From assembly GCF_026262505.1 (NCBI RefSeq), contig NC_067204.1, positions 24,273,300 through 24,337,299 of the forward strand: DNA of 64,000 nucleotides, written 5' to 3'. Under the pieces are notes generated by a model. That model had not been told where the DNA came from. It saw nothing but the letters and a program-made list of their open reading frames with translations, and made no database searches. Position 1 is the first letter of the stretch; each line of letters begins with the position of its first letter. This DNA is from Trichomonas vaginalis G3 (lineage: Eukaryota; Parabasalia; Trichomonadida; Trichomonadidae). Positions 1-11,088 of this stretch are shown piece by piece. Made by a program: the position numbers and the translations under genes.

Positions 1-878
1 AGAATTGATAATTTTAGTAAGAACATTGTCAATTAGATACTGAGCATTCATCGTATTAGGTTTTTGAAGAATATCAATTGCGATGATGCCATTCACGCCC
101 CAAAAAACCGACACATCATCATTGGTGTGTCAATTTTTTTCTTCGGGAATGTTTGCGGATTTTCATCCTTCGGGATCCACATGATTTTGGCTTCTGTTGC
201 ATATTGAAACAAGACTCGTCCCCTGTTACTAAAAAGCGAAACTTCTTGGATTGATACGCACCCAATATAGAGAGGAGCTCTTTCGAAGATTGGACTCTAG
301 ATTTTTTTGAACTGAATTAAGGTTGTGCGGAACCCAACGTGTATACGCTAGTTTGTAGTTCAAATAATTGTGCAGATAATAACTGACTGTTGTACGTGGT
401 ATCTTTGTCATCTCCTCTATCCTCTGAGTGATGCTCTTGGGTCTTCATCTAGCGCTTGAAGAATTGCTTTGATTTTTCTTTGATCCGGCGATTTTTTGTC
501 AATTTTTATGATGGGCGTCTTTTTGTTCACGAAGTGATACATCCTAACATGATACGTTACAGTGGAATAGCTAGGAGCATCCATACCGAAGCATTTTACC
601 AATGTTCTCGTAGATTTTTTTACAGTCTTTGCATTTTTTTTGCAAGAGCGAGGATGTTTTCTTTATGATTCATTAAAAAATGAAAAAAATCCGCCAAAAT
701 TTCCCGCGAAACACCTCTTGTCTCAAAATTCATTTTATATCCCGGCATGGCGCCAAAATACAACATACTCATCATATACATATATTCATATTTTTTATTA
801 TATATTTATAATCAGCATATATCTCCTTTAATAGTCTCATATAGAGCGCTGTGCTAAACGCACCTTTGGACACCCTAT
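1..878 (-). mobile_element. mariner-family DNA transposon remnant, cut by the window start
   Basis: The minus strand encodes broken pieces of a mariner transposase. Short frames at about 417-602 and 229-411 resemble the N-terminal helix-turn-helix part, and further downstream the strand reads VTGDES near 215-232 and VFWGVNGI near 75-105, matching the mariner blocks around the first and second catalytic Asp. Reading passes through more than one frame and meets stops, so this copy is dead. The 5' end is probably near 875-878, where the minus strand begins GGGTGTCCAAAGGTGCG next to TATA, the expected TA target. The other end lies outside the window. T. vaginalis is known to carry many Tvmar elements; assigning this copy to that subfamily is inference. 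Confidence 0.75.
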
Positions 879-1095
879 ATCAAAATATTTCTGGCTAGGA
901 GAAAGTAAATATAAATCACTATATCGTACCTAATATGGCTGCTATACTTATCTTCTATTAAAATAGAGATATATTGATTTTTCATAGCATGTCAGAAAGT
1001 GGTAAGTACACCCTTAACATTACACGAAATCATACAAAATTATCTGAGTAGAAAAAAAATTTAAATTTAAAAAAACAAAAAATTAAATTATAAGT

Positions 1096-4000
1096 TTATT
1101 TCTCTTCAGAAGAAGACTTTGACTTAATAACAAAAGCAGACGCAGCCTTCTCCAGAGACTTATTCCTTTCTTCCGCATTATTAATGAACTTATCAATGAC
1201 TTCCTTTCCTGGTTTGTCGTATCTAATTGGTTTTCTCATGTTTGAGTGCTTTCCGTAGTTAGATACAATTGTGCGGAAGTCTTTGACAACTAAGCTGGAG
1301 AACTGAAGTGATTTAGTGTAGAATTTCTGTGCTCCTTCGCAGTCAACTGGTTTTGCAAGAATCGCGTCATCATTATCTTCTTTAAGATTCGGTTTTTGGT
1401 CGAATTTAGGCAATGTGTCCCTAAGATTCTGCGGAACTCTCAAGGATGACCTCAATGATGACTGTCTGATCAAATTTGGTCCGAGTAGTGTCGAAGATTG
1501 AGGTTTTTCGATAGATGCCTTGAGAGGAGTCAGTTTTATGGTATTTACCTTCTGTTTCGGAGGTTCTTTGGCTTTTTCAATGGCTTGGATAACCTCAATA
1601 CTGAAATCGTCATCATCGTCCGATGTTTCGCTATCTGATGAATCGGAATCAATATTTAAGTTCTGTACTGATGGTGGAATGACTTCATCTGGGTTAAATT
1701 CTGGAGCTTTCGCTTGGACATTGGAATATAACCGAATATGTTGACTGAAAAGCCTCAATCTCTCCTTAAACGATGCTGGTTTTGCTTCTGTTCCACTTTC
1801 TTGGTCCTTTGTTTGCGTTGTTTGGGAAGAATTTTGAGATGAATCTCTTGGAATTGGCTTTGGCGGGGTAAATCGGGTTGGAGGTGGCGCTGGTTTGCTA
1901 TTTAATGTCGCTTTTGTAGGTATTGGCCCGAAACAAGTGAATTGTTCTATAGCATTCTTCAATGCAGGCCTTGGAATGCTTGTTAAGCATTGCTCGACCA
2001 ACCGACCACCTTCGTAAAGCATTGAAAATCTCCAAGCAACGAAAAATGCGGCTTGCAACACGTTAATCATGTAATCCGAGCAAATTGCAATAGAATAACT
2101 GGAATTTGATAGTGCGAGCTTTTGGAGGAGCTCAAATAATGGCCTTGCGATAGTAGTATTTGGTGTTTCGTTCGCTTTTAGCGAATCAAAACTTCCATTT
2201 TCGGGTCTGTAAAGAACTAACTGCATAGCGAGGGTTGCACAGGACAGAACAGTTGATATACGCTCACAATCGATTAATCCGGCGATTGTTTTTGCAATAA
2301 ATGCTTCCAAGATTGAAGATTGCTTCAAATCGCTCAAAGCAGCGTAGACTCTGAACAAGTATTGGTTAGTATGATGCACAACAGTGTATACAACAAATGT
2401 AGAAACCAAAGTTGTGAAATCTTTGTCACTTTTAACGAAATTTTTAACGAAAGGTACCCAATTATAGTTATCAAAGAAATAAGTCAATTCATCTGATGCA
2501 CTGTTATTGATTTCATTAAAGAATTTTTCGTATTTTGACTTATTTTTGATTTGAGAGAAAGCAGCCATGAAAAGAGCGAGCATATCAGCAGATTTGAGCT
2601 TTCTGTTCTCATCAAATATCTTTTCGTATATGAATTTTGTGTCATCTGATGAAACATTGTCAGATAAGTACATAGCACAGTTTTCCATGTAGGGTCTGAC
2701 AGTAGGATTCATTGTACCATATCTGCTCATGATCGATAATAGTTCTATGCCTCTTTTTCGTTCAATAATATTACGATTATTTAATAACACGGCAAATGGC
2801 TCATGTCCCATTGCATTTAGTATCGCCAGAATGTTGGAATCGTTTTTATTGAGGGCGTTTAATAAAATATTGAAAGCCCATTTGCGAATATTTTCATTTT
2901 TCCTTGTAATGAAAACTAAAGCTACAGCAATGGTATCCTTGTTACTTAGTTCTATTTGGGCTACATAATTCCATTGGATTTCCCTGAATTTTTCGATTTT
3001 CGGATCCGGAATTTCCCAAATATAAGTAAGTAAGAACTCAATATCAATCGGATTAGCAGCAAAGTCGATTTTAGACAAAATGTTATCGAAATAACTCTTT
3101 CTCATTTTGTCATCCAATCTTTCTACGAAAATCATGTTCAAAAACACGTTTTCAAGCATATCTTTCCTGCATTTTTCATTGGGAAGGCCATTATATAAAT
3201 CTACTAACAAAAGTAAATTTTCTAATGTAAGACATGACAAATTGACAGAAAGCAAAGCTCCGCCTAAAAGCTTGAAAATATGGCTTTTATGGATATGCTT
3301 TGCCTTGCGGAGTAAATACAGTGTTGAGATTACGAGCTTGAAGTACTCAATTGTTAAACTTGGGTTAGTTTTATCTTGATTCGAAAGAATTGAAAGCAAT
3401 TTGATGAATTTCTTTACACCTTTTACCGAATTACTTACAGCAAAGATGTTCTCAGGGCTCTCTGTGTCTGCCATGGCATCTTCAAGAGTTGTTTTGAGCA
3501 TTGAAACTAATTTGATGGAAGTATTGATTTCGGACGAATGTGACTTAACTGAGTGTACTAAGTTCTTCCATATATCAACGTGGAAGTAGTATCTGGCCAC
3601 TGAAAAAAAGAATGATTTTGAGACATCGGCCAATTCCTCTTTATAATAGAATCTCTTGATAGCATCGTTAAGGAAACCTTTCTTGTAGAATATTTCTGCA
3701 AGGGATTTGCTTGATTCGCATAATTGTTTCGACCATAAGAAATATTCTTTTTCTAATTGAGTTCCTTTGAGCCAATCGTATAACATGAACAACAGTGTTG
3801 ATGAAACAAGTTCCTTTTTCTCACCGATAATTGTTTCTTTCAACATTTCGAAAATATGAGGATCTGCAGGGAATTTTTTGAGAGAATCAGTTAATGATGT
3901 CAATGTTCTTGATACATCATTATTTATTTCATCTCTTGCAACTTGGTATCTCTCCATAAATAGCTGAATAACTCTAATACAAGTTGTTAAGATCTCTGTG

Positions 4001-5826
4001 TCCATTGTTAGGCCAGGAAGCATACACATATTTGCGAACAATGAGGAAACAATCTTCTGGGCTTGTTCCGGTGTGTAGGAGTCCACATTAAATGTCAATG
4101 AGTTCAAAAAAACGGCAATTACTCCATCATTTGTTTTTACAGATGTTCTTTTGGTCAAAATAAGTTGGATCGCGTTGATAATTAATGGGAAATTCGGCAT
4201 TGTTGCTTCAGATAACCAAACCATGTCAATAAAGTCATTGTAGTTACCTGAAATTACGCAATCTATAATAAGCATGGCCATGGAACTGCTCAAACAAGTT
4301 GCGGCATCTTTTTCATAAAGATCTCTTATGAATACTCCCAAACCATCGATAGTTTGGCCATTTTTCAGCATCTGCCTTAAATGGTTGGGTACGGATGATA
4401 TTAATATCATCTTCCAGCGCTGGGAATTCACTAATTCTCTGAGATATAACGAGTGACTTAGCAAATCCGGGCCAATTATTTGGAGAATCAGGTTACAATA
4501 GGGCTCACTGATCTTACTGATGTTGGAAAGAACAGTTTCACGTTGTATTTGGTAACAATCGTTTGAACATATCAAATTAATAAATTTTTCTGGGTTGTTA
4601 TTGGTAAAAACGTTATCAATAATCATAGACATGGCTATAGTGAGACCAACCTTGTCCTTTGGAACTACATCCAAGAACGTAGGAAGGAAAGAAGGATGAA
4701 TTGACATTCTTTCAGCGAAAAGTTTGCCTGCATTGACCGACATCGCGATTTCTGGGGGTACCTCTTCAATCATGAGGGCTTTGAATTGGTTAATCTTCTT
4801 GAAATCCAAAGTTTTCGGAATTTCAATTTTAAATTGTTCATCGTAGATGTTTGGATGAGCTTCTGCGAGATGATTGATCCAGGTACCGAAGCTCTTCGTT
4901 GATTCCGTCACTGGTTTCTCTTCTTTGGTCAGATTTGCGATGATTTGGAACGTATATAAATTAATTTCAAATTCATCAACGTATTTCTTGGAACAAACTG
5001 TTTGGCAGAGTAATGAGAATAATTCTTCATGGAATTTTTCTGGAATTAGGTCCCAATTGTGGACAGAAAGATTGGCAAAAGCATTTAATTCTTTTTTGAA
5101 GTCTAATGAAGTAGATGGACATAATATGTATGCACTAATAAGTTTTGTAGCGTAATCGAGTGTTAAATATTCTTTCCGTTCTAAAAATGACTTCATTGAA
5201 TCGATGAAAATTTTTAATAATTCGCGAATGATTCCAGCAACAATACTATCATTTGGTACTGCCATGATTTTGTCAAAACATGTGAATAATTTGATATATC
5301 CTGGTAAAATTGCAACTAAATCATCAAAAACAACAGAATCCATGTTAATAAGTAAATATTTTAAGGGAGAGTGTAATATTGGAGCAACATCTTTTGATAA
5401 TTTAACCGAACTCCCGTAGTCTGCAATAGTTTCGATTTGATTTTTAAGAGTAAGGTTGATTGTAATAATTGTTTTGAAAGCTATGTTCTCTACTTGGGCT
5501 GCGTTAACGAATTTGAAATCTTTTAAGCGTAGTTCATAAGCTGTTTGGCAAAATTCGCATAAATTCAGTAAATTATAATTTTCTATATCAAATAAAGTCG
5601 AAATTGCTGTTTCTATTTGCTGGGTATTGCTTACTTTTGAAATTTGATTCTTTTGCTCCTTTGCTGATGGAATTTTGGGTTTAAATTTTGATATAAAATC
5701 TTGTGTGGGATCCGCTTCTTTAATTTTCTGATTTTTGCCGACTGAAACTTGATTGAGATATCGGATGTATACAAGGTGGGTATTTTCGTCACCTGTTGCC
5801 CTTAAAGAATTCGATATCGATCTCAT
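1096..5826 (-). CDS. large helical protein of unknown function (1576 aa)
   Basis: A single uninterrupted frame starts at the ATG at 5824-5826, with no in-frame ATG upstream. Residues about 60-1290 are dominated by amphipathic helices with regularly placed Leu/Ile and few Gly/Pro, which suggests an alpha-solenoid (HEAT or ARM-like), but no named repeat can be assigned by eye. Residues about 1330-1400 form a low-complexity Pro/Ser/Thr/Gln stretch, followed by an acidic Ser/Asp run (SDSSDSETSDDDDD) near 1430-1445. The C-terminal 150 residues are basic. No signal peptide or membrane segment is visible. The order of solenoid, acidic linker and basic tail would suit a scaffold or nuclear factor, but this is only a guess. 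I do not recognise the family. Confidence 0.85.
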   Translation of the reverse strand: MRSISNSLRATGDENTHLVYIRYLNQVSVGKNQKIKEADPTQDFISKFKPKIPSAKEQKNQISKVSNTQQIETAISTLFDIENYNLLNLCEFCQTAYELRLKDFKFVNAAQVENIAFKTIITINLTLKNQIETIADYGSSVKLSKDVAPILHSPLKYLLINMDSVVFDDLVAILPGYIKLFTCFDKIMAVPNDSIVAGIIRELLKIFIDSMKSFLERKEYLTLDYATKLISAYILCPSTSLDFKKELNAFANLSVHNWDLIPEKFHEELFSLLCQTVCSKKYVDEFEINLYTFQIIANLTKEEKPVTESTKSFGTWINHLAEAHPNIYDEQFKIEIPKTLDFKKINQFKALMIEEVPPEIAMSVNAGKLFAERMSIHPSFLPTFLDVVPKDKVGLTIAMSMIIDNVFTNNNPEKFINLICSNDCYQIQRETVLSNISKISEPYCNLILQIIGPDLLSHSLYLRELVNSQRWKMILISSVPNHLRQMLKNGQTIDGLGVFIRDLYEKDAATCLSSSMAMLIIDCVISGNYNDFIDMVWLSEATMPNFPLIINAIQLILTKRTSVKTNDGVIAVFLNSLTFNVDSYTPEQAQKIVSSLFANMCMLPGLTMDTEILTTCIRVIQLFMERYQVARDEINNDVSRTLTSLTDSLKKFPADPHIFEMLKETIIGEKKELVSSTLLFMLYDWLKGTQLEKEYFLWSKQLCESSKSLAEIFYKKGFLNDAIKRFYYKEELADVSKSFFFSVARYYFHVDIWKNLVHSVKSHSSEINTSIKLVSMLKTTLEDAMADTESPENIFAVSNSVKGVKKFIKLLSILSNQDKTNPSLTIEYFKLVISTLYLLRKAKHIHKSHIFKLLGGALLSVNLSCLTLENLLLLVDLYNGLPNEKCRKDMLENVFLNMIFVERLDDKMRKSYFDNILSKIDFAANPIDIEFLLTYIWEIPDPKIEKFREIQWNYVAQIELSNKDTIAVALVFITRKNENIRKWAFNILLNALNKNDSNILAILNAMGHEPFAVLLNNRNIIERKRGIELLSIMSRYGTMNPTVRPYMENCAMYLSDNVSSDDTKFIYEKIFDENRKLKSADMLALFMAAFSQIKNKSKYEKFFNEINNSASDELTYFFDNYNWVPFVKNFVKSDKDFTTLVSTFVVYTVVHHTNQYLFRVYAALSDLKQSSILEAFIAKTIAGLIDCERISTVLSCATLAMQLVLYRPENGSFDSLKANETPNTTIARPLFELLQKLALSNSSYSIAICSDYMINVLQAAFFVAWRFSMLYEGGRLVEQCLTSIPRPALKNAIEQFTCFGPIPTKATLNSKPAPPPTRFTPPKPIPRDSSQNSSQTTQTKDQESGTEAKPASFKERLRLFSQHIRLYSNVQAKAPEFNPDEVIPPSVQNLNIDSDSSDSETSDDDDDFSIEVIQAIEKAKEPPKQKVNTIKLTPLKASIEKPQSSTLLGPNLIRQSSLRSSLRVPQNLRDTLPKFDQKPNLKEDNDDAILAKPVDCEGAQKFYTKSLQFSSLVVKDFRTIVSNYGKHSNMRKPIRYDKPGKEVIDKFINNAEERNKSLEKAASAFVIKSKSSSEEK

Positions 5827-6409
5827 TTCTATCTTTCACTTTTCAAACAAAAAAAAATCTTTCAAAATTTTCAAATCAAATCTGAATAAGATTCATATCA
5901 GTGTGTTCTCATAAAGATTTTTGAGTCTTAGAAAATTGAGAGGGATTTTTATTTTTGAATTTTTTTTGGAAAGTTAAAATTGCGATTAAAAATCGATTTC
6001 CGGGAGAACTAAGCATCTCATCATATATTTAAATCGATAAAAATATTAAATAATAGTTGAATAGTATAATAACTTGAAATTATGGCTGAATCTACAGAAA
6101 AAATGAACATATTTGACATTTTTGAAAATTCATATGTTAGATGGTGACAAACTCATAAACTATACTTTAGCTAAGATTGATATATGGTTTCAACAACACA
6201 TGGTTAAAATCGTAAAAATATTTTAGATTTCAAAAAGATATATATGGTAATATAATGGAACAGAGTCAACAAATAGCATGTAAAATATGTTATAATTAAC
6301 TTTTTATTAGATCTAATAGTATATATCGAATGGTTTCCAGCTTTATGGTTAAATATTTTCTTTTCGAGCTTCTCTTTAACTGTTGTATTAAGGTTGTAAA
6401 TTTTTGATG
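5827..6409. other. AT-rich intergenic region
   Basis: About 580 bp of AT-rich DNA between the large gene and the decayed frame at 6410. I see no open frame, RNA gene or clear repeat. No TCA-type initiator is obvious just upstream of the large gene's ATG. Confidence 0.6.
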
Positions 6410-6965
6410 CTAGAAACTATGGAATCTTCTTTGCTGCTGCATTTTTCTTGAGAGTTCTTGCAATTTCGAATAGATCTGCGCATTGTATGAAATGGGGGCT
6501 TTAAAATATCTTGAATCATAATAGGACTGCTTTTCCAAAGGAATGCTTATTTGTAAATCAGAGAGTTTCAAAATTGAGTGCAAGATTATCATCATAACTT
6601 TTGATTTTGGTGCAAAAAAGGAAGACAAGCTATTAACAAATCATTTACTGTTGTTCATCAAAAGAAGAAAACTTTGATAACAACTAATGATGATAAAATC
6701 AAGCTATCTTTTAATATTTTAAATTGATAAGACATTCAAAATATTTGAATGGTTTAAAATATTTTCTTTTAATTTCTATAAGATATTATCATGATTATAT
6801 AATAAAATTTAAATTTTTATTCAAAAAGGCAATATTTCAAACTTTTAATTTCAAAAATCTTAATTCTGCAATAAGTGTATTTAATTGTAGCAAATTTAAT
6901 GATCCTTCGTCATGCTTAGCAATTTGGAACTCATAAATTAATGATTTCTTCAAGTAAAATTCTGC
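6410..6965 (-). pseudogene. possible remnant of a host protein gene
   Basis: The minus strand reads protein-like sequence in at least two blocks in different frames. One lies near 6850-6965, with a Leu-rich helical look (LQLNTLIAELRFLKLK). The other is at 6410-6628, with a basic Gln/Arg-rich end (MQQQRRFHSF). Stops and a low-complexity AT block separate them, and the 6410-6628 frame has no ATG at its 5' end. Amino-acid use looks like coding sequence rather than random AT-rich DNA, which is the only support. The family is not recognised. It ends 25 bp from the MULE-type element at 6991. Confidence 0.35.
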
Positions 6966-6990
6966 ATTATTTCAAAAGTCAATAATTCTC

Positions 6991-7825
6991 GAGAAAGGGA
7001 CAAACTATCCAGTGTCACTTTTCAAAGGAATAAAAAAAATAATAAAGATGGGGAACAGGACAAATTTGCCACACGGCACTTTTTTTTAAAAAATTTAATG
7101 GAGCGGAGCGATACTCTGCTGCAGGAGCCCCAAGGCTCCCAATCATTACGAAAGGGAGCCTCAGGGCTCCTGAGAATCCATCAGCAGAGGCCTTTTCATT
7201 TGGCCTCTGCTGATCAAAGATTCGGCGAAGCCATTCTTCGTCTCAGGAGCCCCAAGGCTCCCAATCATTACGAAAGGGAGCCTCAGGGCTCCTGAGAATC
7301 CATCAGCAGAGGCCTTTTCATTTGGCCTCTGCTGATCAAAGATTCGGCGAAGCCATTCTTCGTCTCAGGAGCCCCAAGGCTCCCAATCATTACGAAAGGG
7401 AGCCTCAGGGCTCCTGAGAAACCTCTTTGAGAAGGTTTTCTTAAAGAAAACCTTCTCAAAGATGATTGTCAGCATTCACTCAAAATCTACCAAGAGTTTC
7501 AAAGTTTCAAATCTATCTGAAATGAAGCTTTGAATCTCTTGTATATCTAATTGTAGAGGTACCTTTTCAAAATGTCTTCTATTGATTAAATTTAATCAGT
7601 AAAAGTCATTTTGAAAAGGTACATCTCTATAATTGCTATTGAGCATTCACTCTTGGAACCTTGGAGCTCTTGTGTAGTGCATGAAAACTCCAAGATTCTA
7701 GCATAAAACATATATCATAGACATAATTTCTTCAAATATAATTTAAGGTTATTTTTTAAAAAAATTAGAAAAGCGTAATTTAAGGTTATTGAAAAAGTGA
7801 CACCTGGCAAATTTGTCCCGCACTC
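6991..7825 (+). mobile_element. non-autonomous MULE-like element, hairpin-rich (copy A)
   Basis: An 835-bp element flanked by a perfect 9-bp direct repeat, ATAATTCTC, at 6982-6990 and 7826-7834. Its ends are inverted repeats: the left begins GAGAAAGGGACAAACTATCC and continues to TGTCACTTTT; the right, read inward, begins GAGTGCGGGACAAATTTGCC and also reaches TGTCACTTTT. It has no transposase. The interior is a chain of hairpins: three tandem 122-bp GC-rich units, a near-perfect palindrome at 7425-7461 (18-bp arms, 1-base centre) and a long imperfect dyad around 7550-7640. The MULE at 13121 has the same kind of ends, so mobilisation by a MULE transposase is inferred. From 7051 onward it is the reverse complement of copy B. 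Confidence 0.85.
7122..7424 (+). repeat. tandem 122-bp GC-rich hairpin repeats in copy A
   Basis: Units start at 7122, 7244 and 7366, exactly 122 bp apart; the third is partial. Each unit holds a stem made of AGGAGCCCCAAGGCTCCC and its near-complement, and a perfect stem from CAGCAGAGGCC with GGCCTCTGCTG. GC content is far above the surroundings. Frames open across it only because the unit lacks stops; I do not treat it as coding. Confidence 0.9.
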
Positions 7826-7834
7826 ATAATTCTC

Positions 7835-9124
7835 TAGTAACTTTTCTTCAAACCCTAACCATTATATTATATTATAGGTATAATGGAGAATAATTGCAAA
7901 GAAAGATAGCCGAATTTACTGGGTAGTTCTTGTGATGCGAAATAATTGCAAATTAACACCTAGTTTTAACAGCATCAATCTCTTTTTGCTCTCATTTAAA
8001 TGCATTCGCACACTTTAATTTTGAAATATAAGAGTTTTGGAAATTATCAAATTTATCTGCTCAAATACTATAGATCTTCATAAGTGTTAATAGAATCATT
8101 AGCCTTACATATAGTGTTTAATATAATGATGCACATTATACTGGGATTCATTCCTTATTCATCTAGTTATTATAAGATTTACAACCCCATGAAAATTTAA
8201 AATTTTGTCAAAAATAGTGAATGTACCTTTACCACAAATAAGTTCGAATAGTCTCTTGGATTTTTTTTATCTCAAAAACGAACATGTCTCGAGTTTCATA
8301 AATCAATTCGAATAAAAAAAAGGTCAAAACTCTCACCAACATATCTAAGCTAAACTTGCTACAATGATTAATGTTTATCCGTAGAGGACTTTAATAATGC
8401 AGTTGTACCTATATATTGCCTCATAATTTTGTGGATCATTAGATCAAATTTCCATTAATACTTCAATATCTACCTTTTTATATATTGAATAATGCATATA
8501 AATAGATAGAAAAAGATAAGTATTGACTATGATCATTAATAAAGGATAAGCATTGCTAATATCTTTGCAACAAGTTAAAAATACTATATTAGCAATATCG
8601 AGCATTGTTTTGTCAAAGATTTAATCAAATTGCCAAGATAATATACAATTTCATGCCTCAATTTGTACATTTTTTTCAATTATCAATTTGATAGATTAGT
8701 AAATGAATATGAGATGTATTGAATGTGTGATTCAGAAATAACCTCAAAAATAAGCAATTTACATGATTAAATATCTGAAATTTATCTTAACACATTGATT
8801 CAATTTTAGGATTTTTAATCATAATGATAAAACTGCATTTCGAAGAAAGAAATATTTTGCAATCATTCAATTTCATATGAATCTCAAATAATGATATAAT
8901 TATTTGAAATTATTTATTTCTATCCTTATTATTTATCAAAAGATAAAGGGAAATGGTTGCCATACTTGATTGCATGTTAGATAAGAATTCTATATGTATT
9001 AGGAGAAGCAAAACAAAGGCTATTTTTTGTTGATTGTATCGCAATAGATTTCAAAAAAAAGATCGTTATTTTCGTAATATATACCAATAATGTAATATTT
9101 TAAATATACAAACGATAATATGAC
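7835..9124. other. AT-rich intergenic region, nothing recognised
   Basis: About 1.3 kb of very AT-rich DNA between copy A and the 3' end of the PSP1 gene. No open frame with coding character, no RNA gene and no clear repeat is visible. Confidence 0.6.
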
Positions 9125-9910
9125 TTAGTCGCGCCTATACATCTGGGCATTGCGCTGTTCAAGAACATCTTTGACTGGAGCATTTCCGTCGTACCAAACC
9201 ATCCAAATTCTGGTCTCAAAGAATTTGAACAAAGATCTGACAAGATTTCGGAAGTCAACGAATTGATCTGCACTGAAATATACTGTCAATTTCTTTCCAT
9301 CAAATTGGAACTCTGTTGTGATGATTGTCATCTTGAGACCAAGCTCGTTTGCTTTTTGTTGACATATTTCCTTTGCCCTTCTTTCTTTATCAAGCTTCAT
9401 TTGAACTTCTTGTATCTCTGATGGGGTAGCAATACGAAGTATTGCCTTAGCATTCTTCATATCTTTGGGTTTAGGTGAAGGAATAATTGATGCAATACTG
9501 CCGATATCTAAACCACGATCCGCTTCAGTGATGACGAAACATCCAGGTTTAACTTCGAGAGACGATTTGAACTTGAATATCTCATTGCGTAATGAGTTGA
9601 AAACTACCGAAGCATATAAAGTTTTCTCTTGATATGAATGTAGAGGTAGAGAACCGAAAGGCATATTAAATCTCCCAGACGGAGCAGATTCAGGCACAAC
9701 AAATTCTTGGGGAGGTTTAAATTCGGGTGATTCCGGAATTAGTGGTTCGATATTTGCGAGGGGAGGAGAATTGTTGTCAGGATTTTCATAATAATTGCGG
9801 CTTGGTGTTTCATCGTCCCAAACGTCACGAGTGGCCGCTACTGGGGGACTAGATGTCTGTGCATGATCGTAATCGATATCTTCAGTAAACATTGCCCATG
9901 AATCTCCCAT
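9125..9910 (-). CDS. PSP1-domain protein
   Basis: A 261-aa protein starting at the ATG at 9908-9910. Residues 1-100 are acidic and Pro/Ser-rich, likely disordered. Residues about 105-250 match the PSP1 C-terminal domain: GCFVITEADRGLDIG, then ILRIATPSEI, then the block FQFDGKKLTVYFSADQFVDF, ending FFETRIWM. This domain is shared by yeast PSP1, trypanosomatid proteins and bacterial YaaT/RicT. Its molecular role in protists is not settled, although RNA-related roles have been discussed for other members. No membrane segment is seen. The gene stands alone between two inverted copies of the same MULE-like element, about 1.3 kb and 0.4 kb away, and shows no damage from them. Confidence 0.88.
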   Translation of the reverse strand: MGDSWAMFTEDIDYDHAQTSSPPVAATRDVWDDETPSRNYYENPDNNSPPLANIEPLIPESPEFKPPQEFVVPESAPSGRFNMPFGSLPLHSYQEKTLYASVVFNSLRNEIFKFKSSLEVKPGCFVITEADRGLDIGSIASIIPSPKPKDMKNAKAILRIATPSEIQEVQMKLDKERRAKEICQQKANELGLKMTIITTEFQFDGKKLTVYFSADQFVDFRNLVRSLFKFFETRIWMVWYDGNAPVKDVLEQRNAQMYRRD

Positions 9911-10312
9911 CTCACCAGATTTTGATTATTTTGACAACAAAAAGGCGGTTTTTCATAAAATAAATATTCTCAAATTTTGAAAACAGGTTTAAAATAAACG
10001 GATTCATATACATCATAAAAGCAATCTTTTTATGTAATTTGAAAATTGAATATTTATTTATCAGTTTGTTAGAAAAAAAATCATCTCAGAATTTGATTAT
10101 AAATATATTTATAATTGCAATACTAGAAAAGACCTATCGTTTTAATCAATTTCTTCACAATTTATGATTTTAACTTAGAATTTTTGTGAAATTTCGGAAT
10201 CATGACAAAATTTCCTGATAATTCGGCCTACAAACCCTTTGCATATTCCTAATATTGCAATTAAGGATGTCAATTCGGAAAATTGTTTTCATTTTAGGAG
10301 AATATAATTTTC

Positions 10313-11088
10313 GAGTGCGGGACAAATTTGTCAAGTGTCACTTTTTCAATAACCTTAAATTACGCTTTTCTAATTTTTTTAAAAAATAACCTTAAATTAT
10401 ATTTGAAGAAATTATGTCTATGATATATGTTTTATGCTAGAATCTTGGAGTTTTCATGCACTACACAAGAGCTCCAAGGTTCCAAGAGTGAATGCTCAAT
10501 AGCAATTATAGAGATGTACCTTTTCAAAATGACTTTTACTGATTAAATTTAATCAATAGAAGACATTTTGAAAAGGTACCTCTACAATTAGATATACAAG
10601 AGATTCAAAGCTTCATTTCAGATAGATTTGAAACTTTGAAACTCTTGGTAGATTTTGAGTGAATGCTGACAATCATCTTTGAGAAGGTTTTCTTTAAGAA
10701 AACCTTCTCAAAGAGGTTTCTCAGGAGCCCTGAGGCTCCCTTTCGTAATGATTGGGAGCCTTGGGGCTCCTGAGACGAAGAATGGCTTCGCCGAATCTTT
10801 GATCAGCAGAGGCCAAATGAAAAGGCCTCTGCTGATGGATTCTCAGGAGCCCTGAGGCTCCCTTTCGTAATGATTGGGAGCCTTGGGGCTCCTGAGACGA
10901 AGAATGGCTTCGCCGAATCTTTGATCAGCAGAGGCCAAATGAAAAGGCCTCTGCTGATGGATTCTCAGGAGCCCTGAGGCTCCCTTTCGTAATGATTGGG
11001 AGCCTTGGGGCTCCTGCAGCAGAGTATCGCTCCGCTCCATTAATTTTTTTTTAAAAAAAGTGCCGTGTGGCAAATTTGTCCTGTTCCC
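10313..11088 (-). mobile_element. non-autonomous MULE-like element, hairpin-rich (copy B)
   Basis: A 776-bp element flanked by a perfect 9-bp direct repeat, ATAATTTTC, at 10304-10312 and 11089-11097. The left end is GAGTGCGGGACAAATTTGTC running to TGTCACTTTT; the right end, read inward, is GGGAACAGGACAAATTTGCC. It is nearly identical to the reverse complement of 7051-7825 of copy A, including the three 122-bp GC-rich units and the internal palindromes, but lacks the extra 60 bp at the outer end of copy A. Near-identity implies recent movement or sequence exchange between the copies. There is no coding capacity. Confidence 0.87.

Noticed and set aside
7098-7295. Arg/Gly/Ser-rich frame across GC-rich repeats (also at 10843-11073)
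   Set aside because: It follows the tandem hairpin array and exists only because the GC-rich unit lacks stops.
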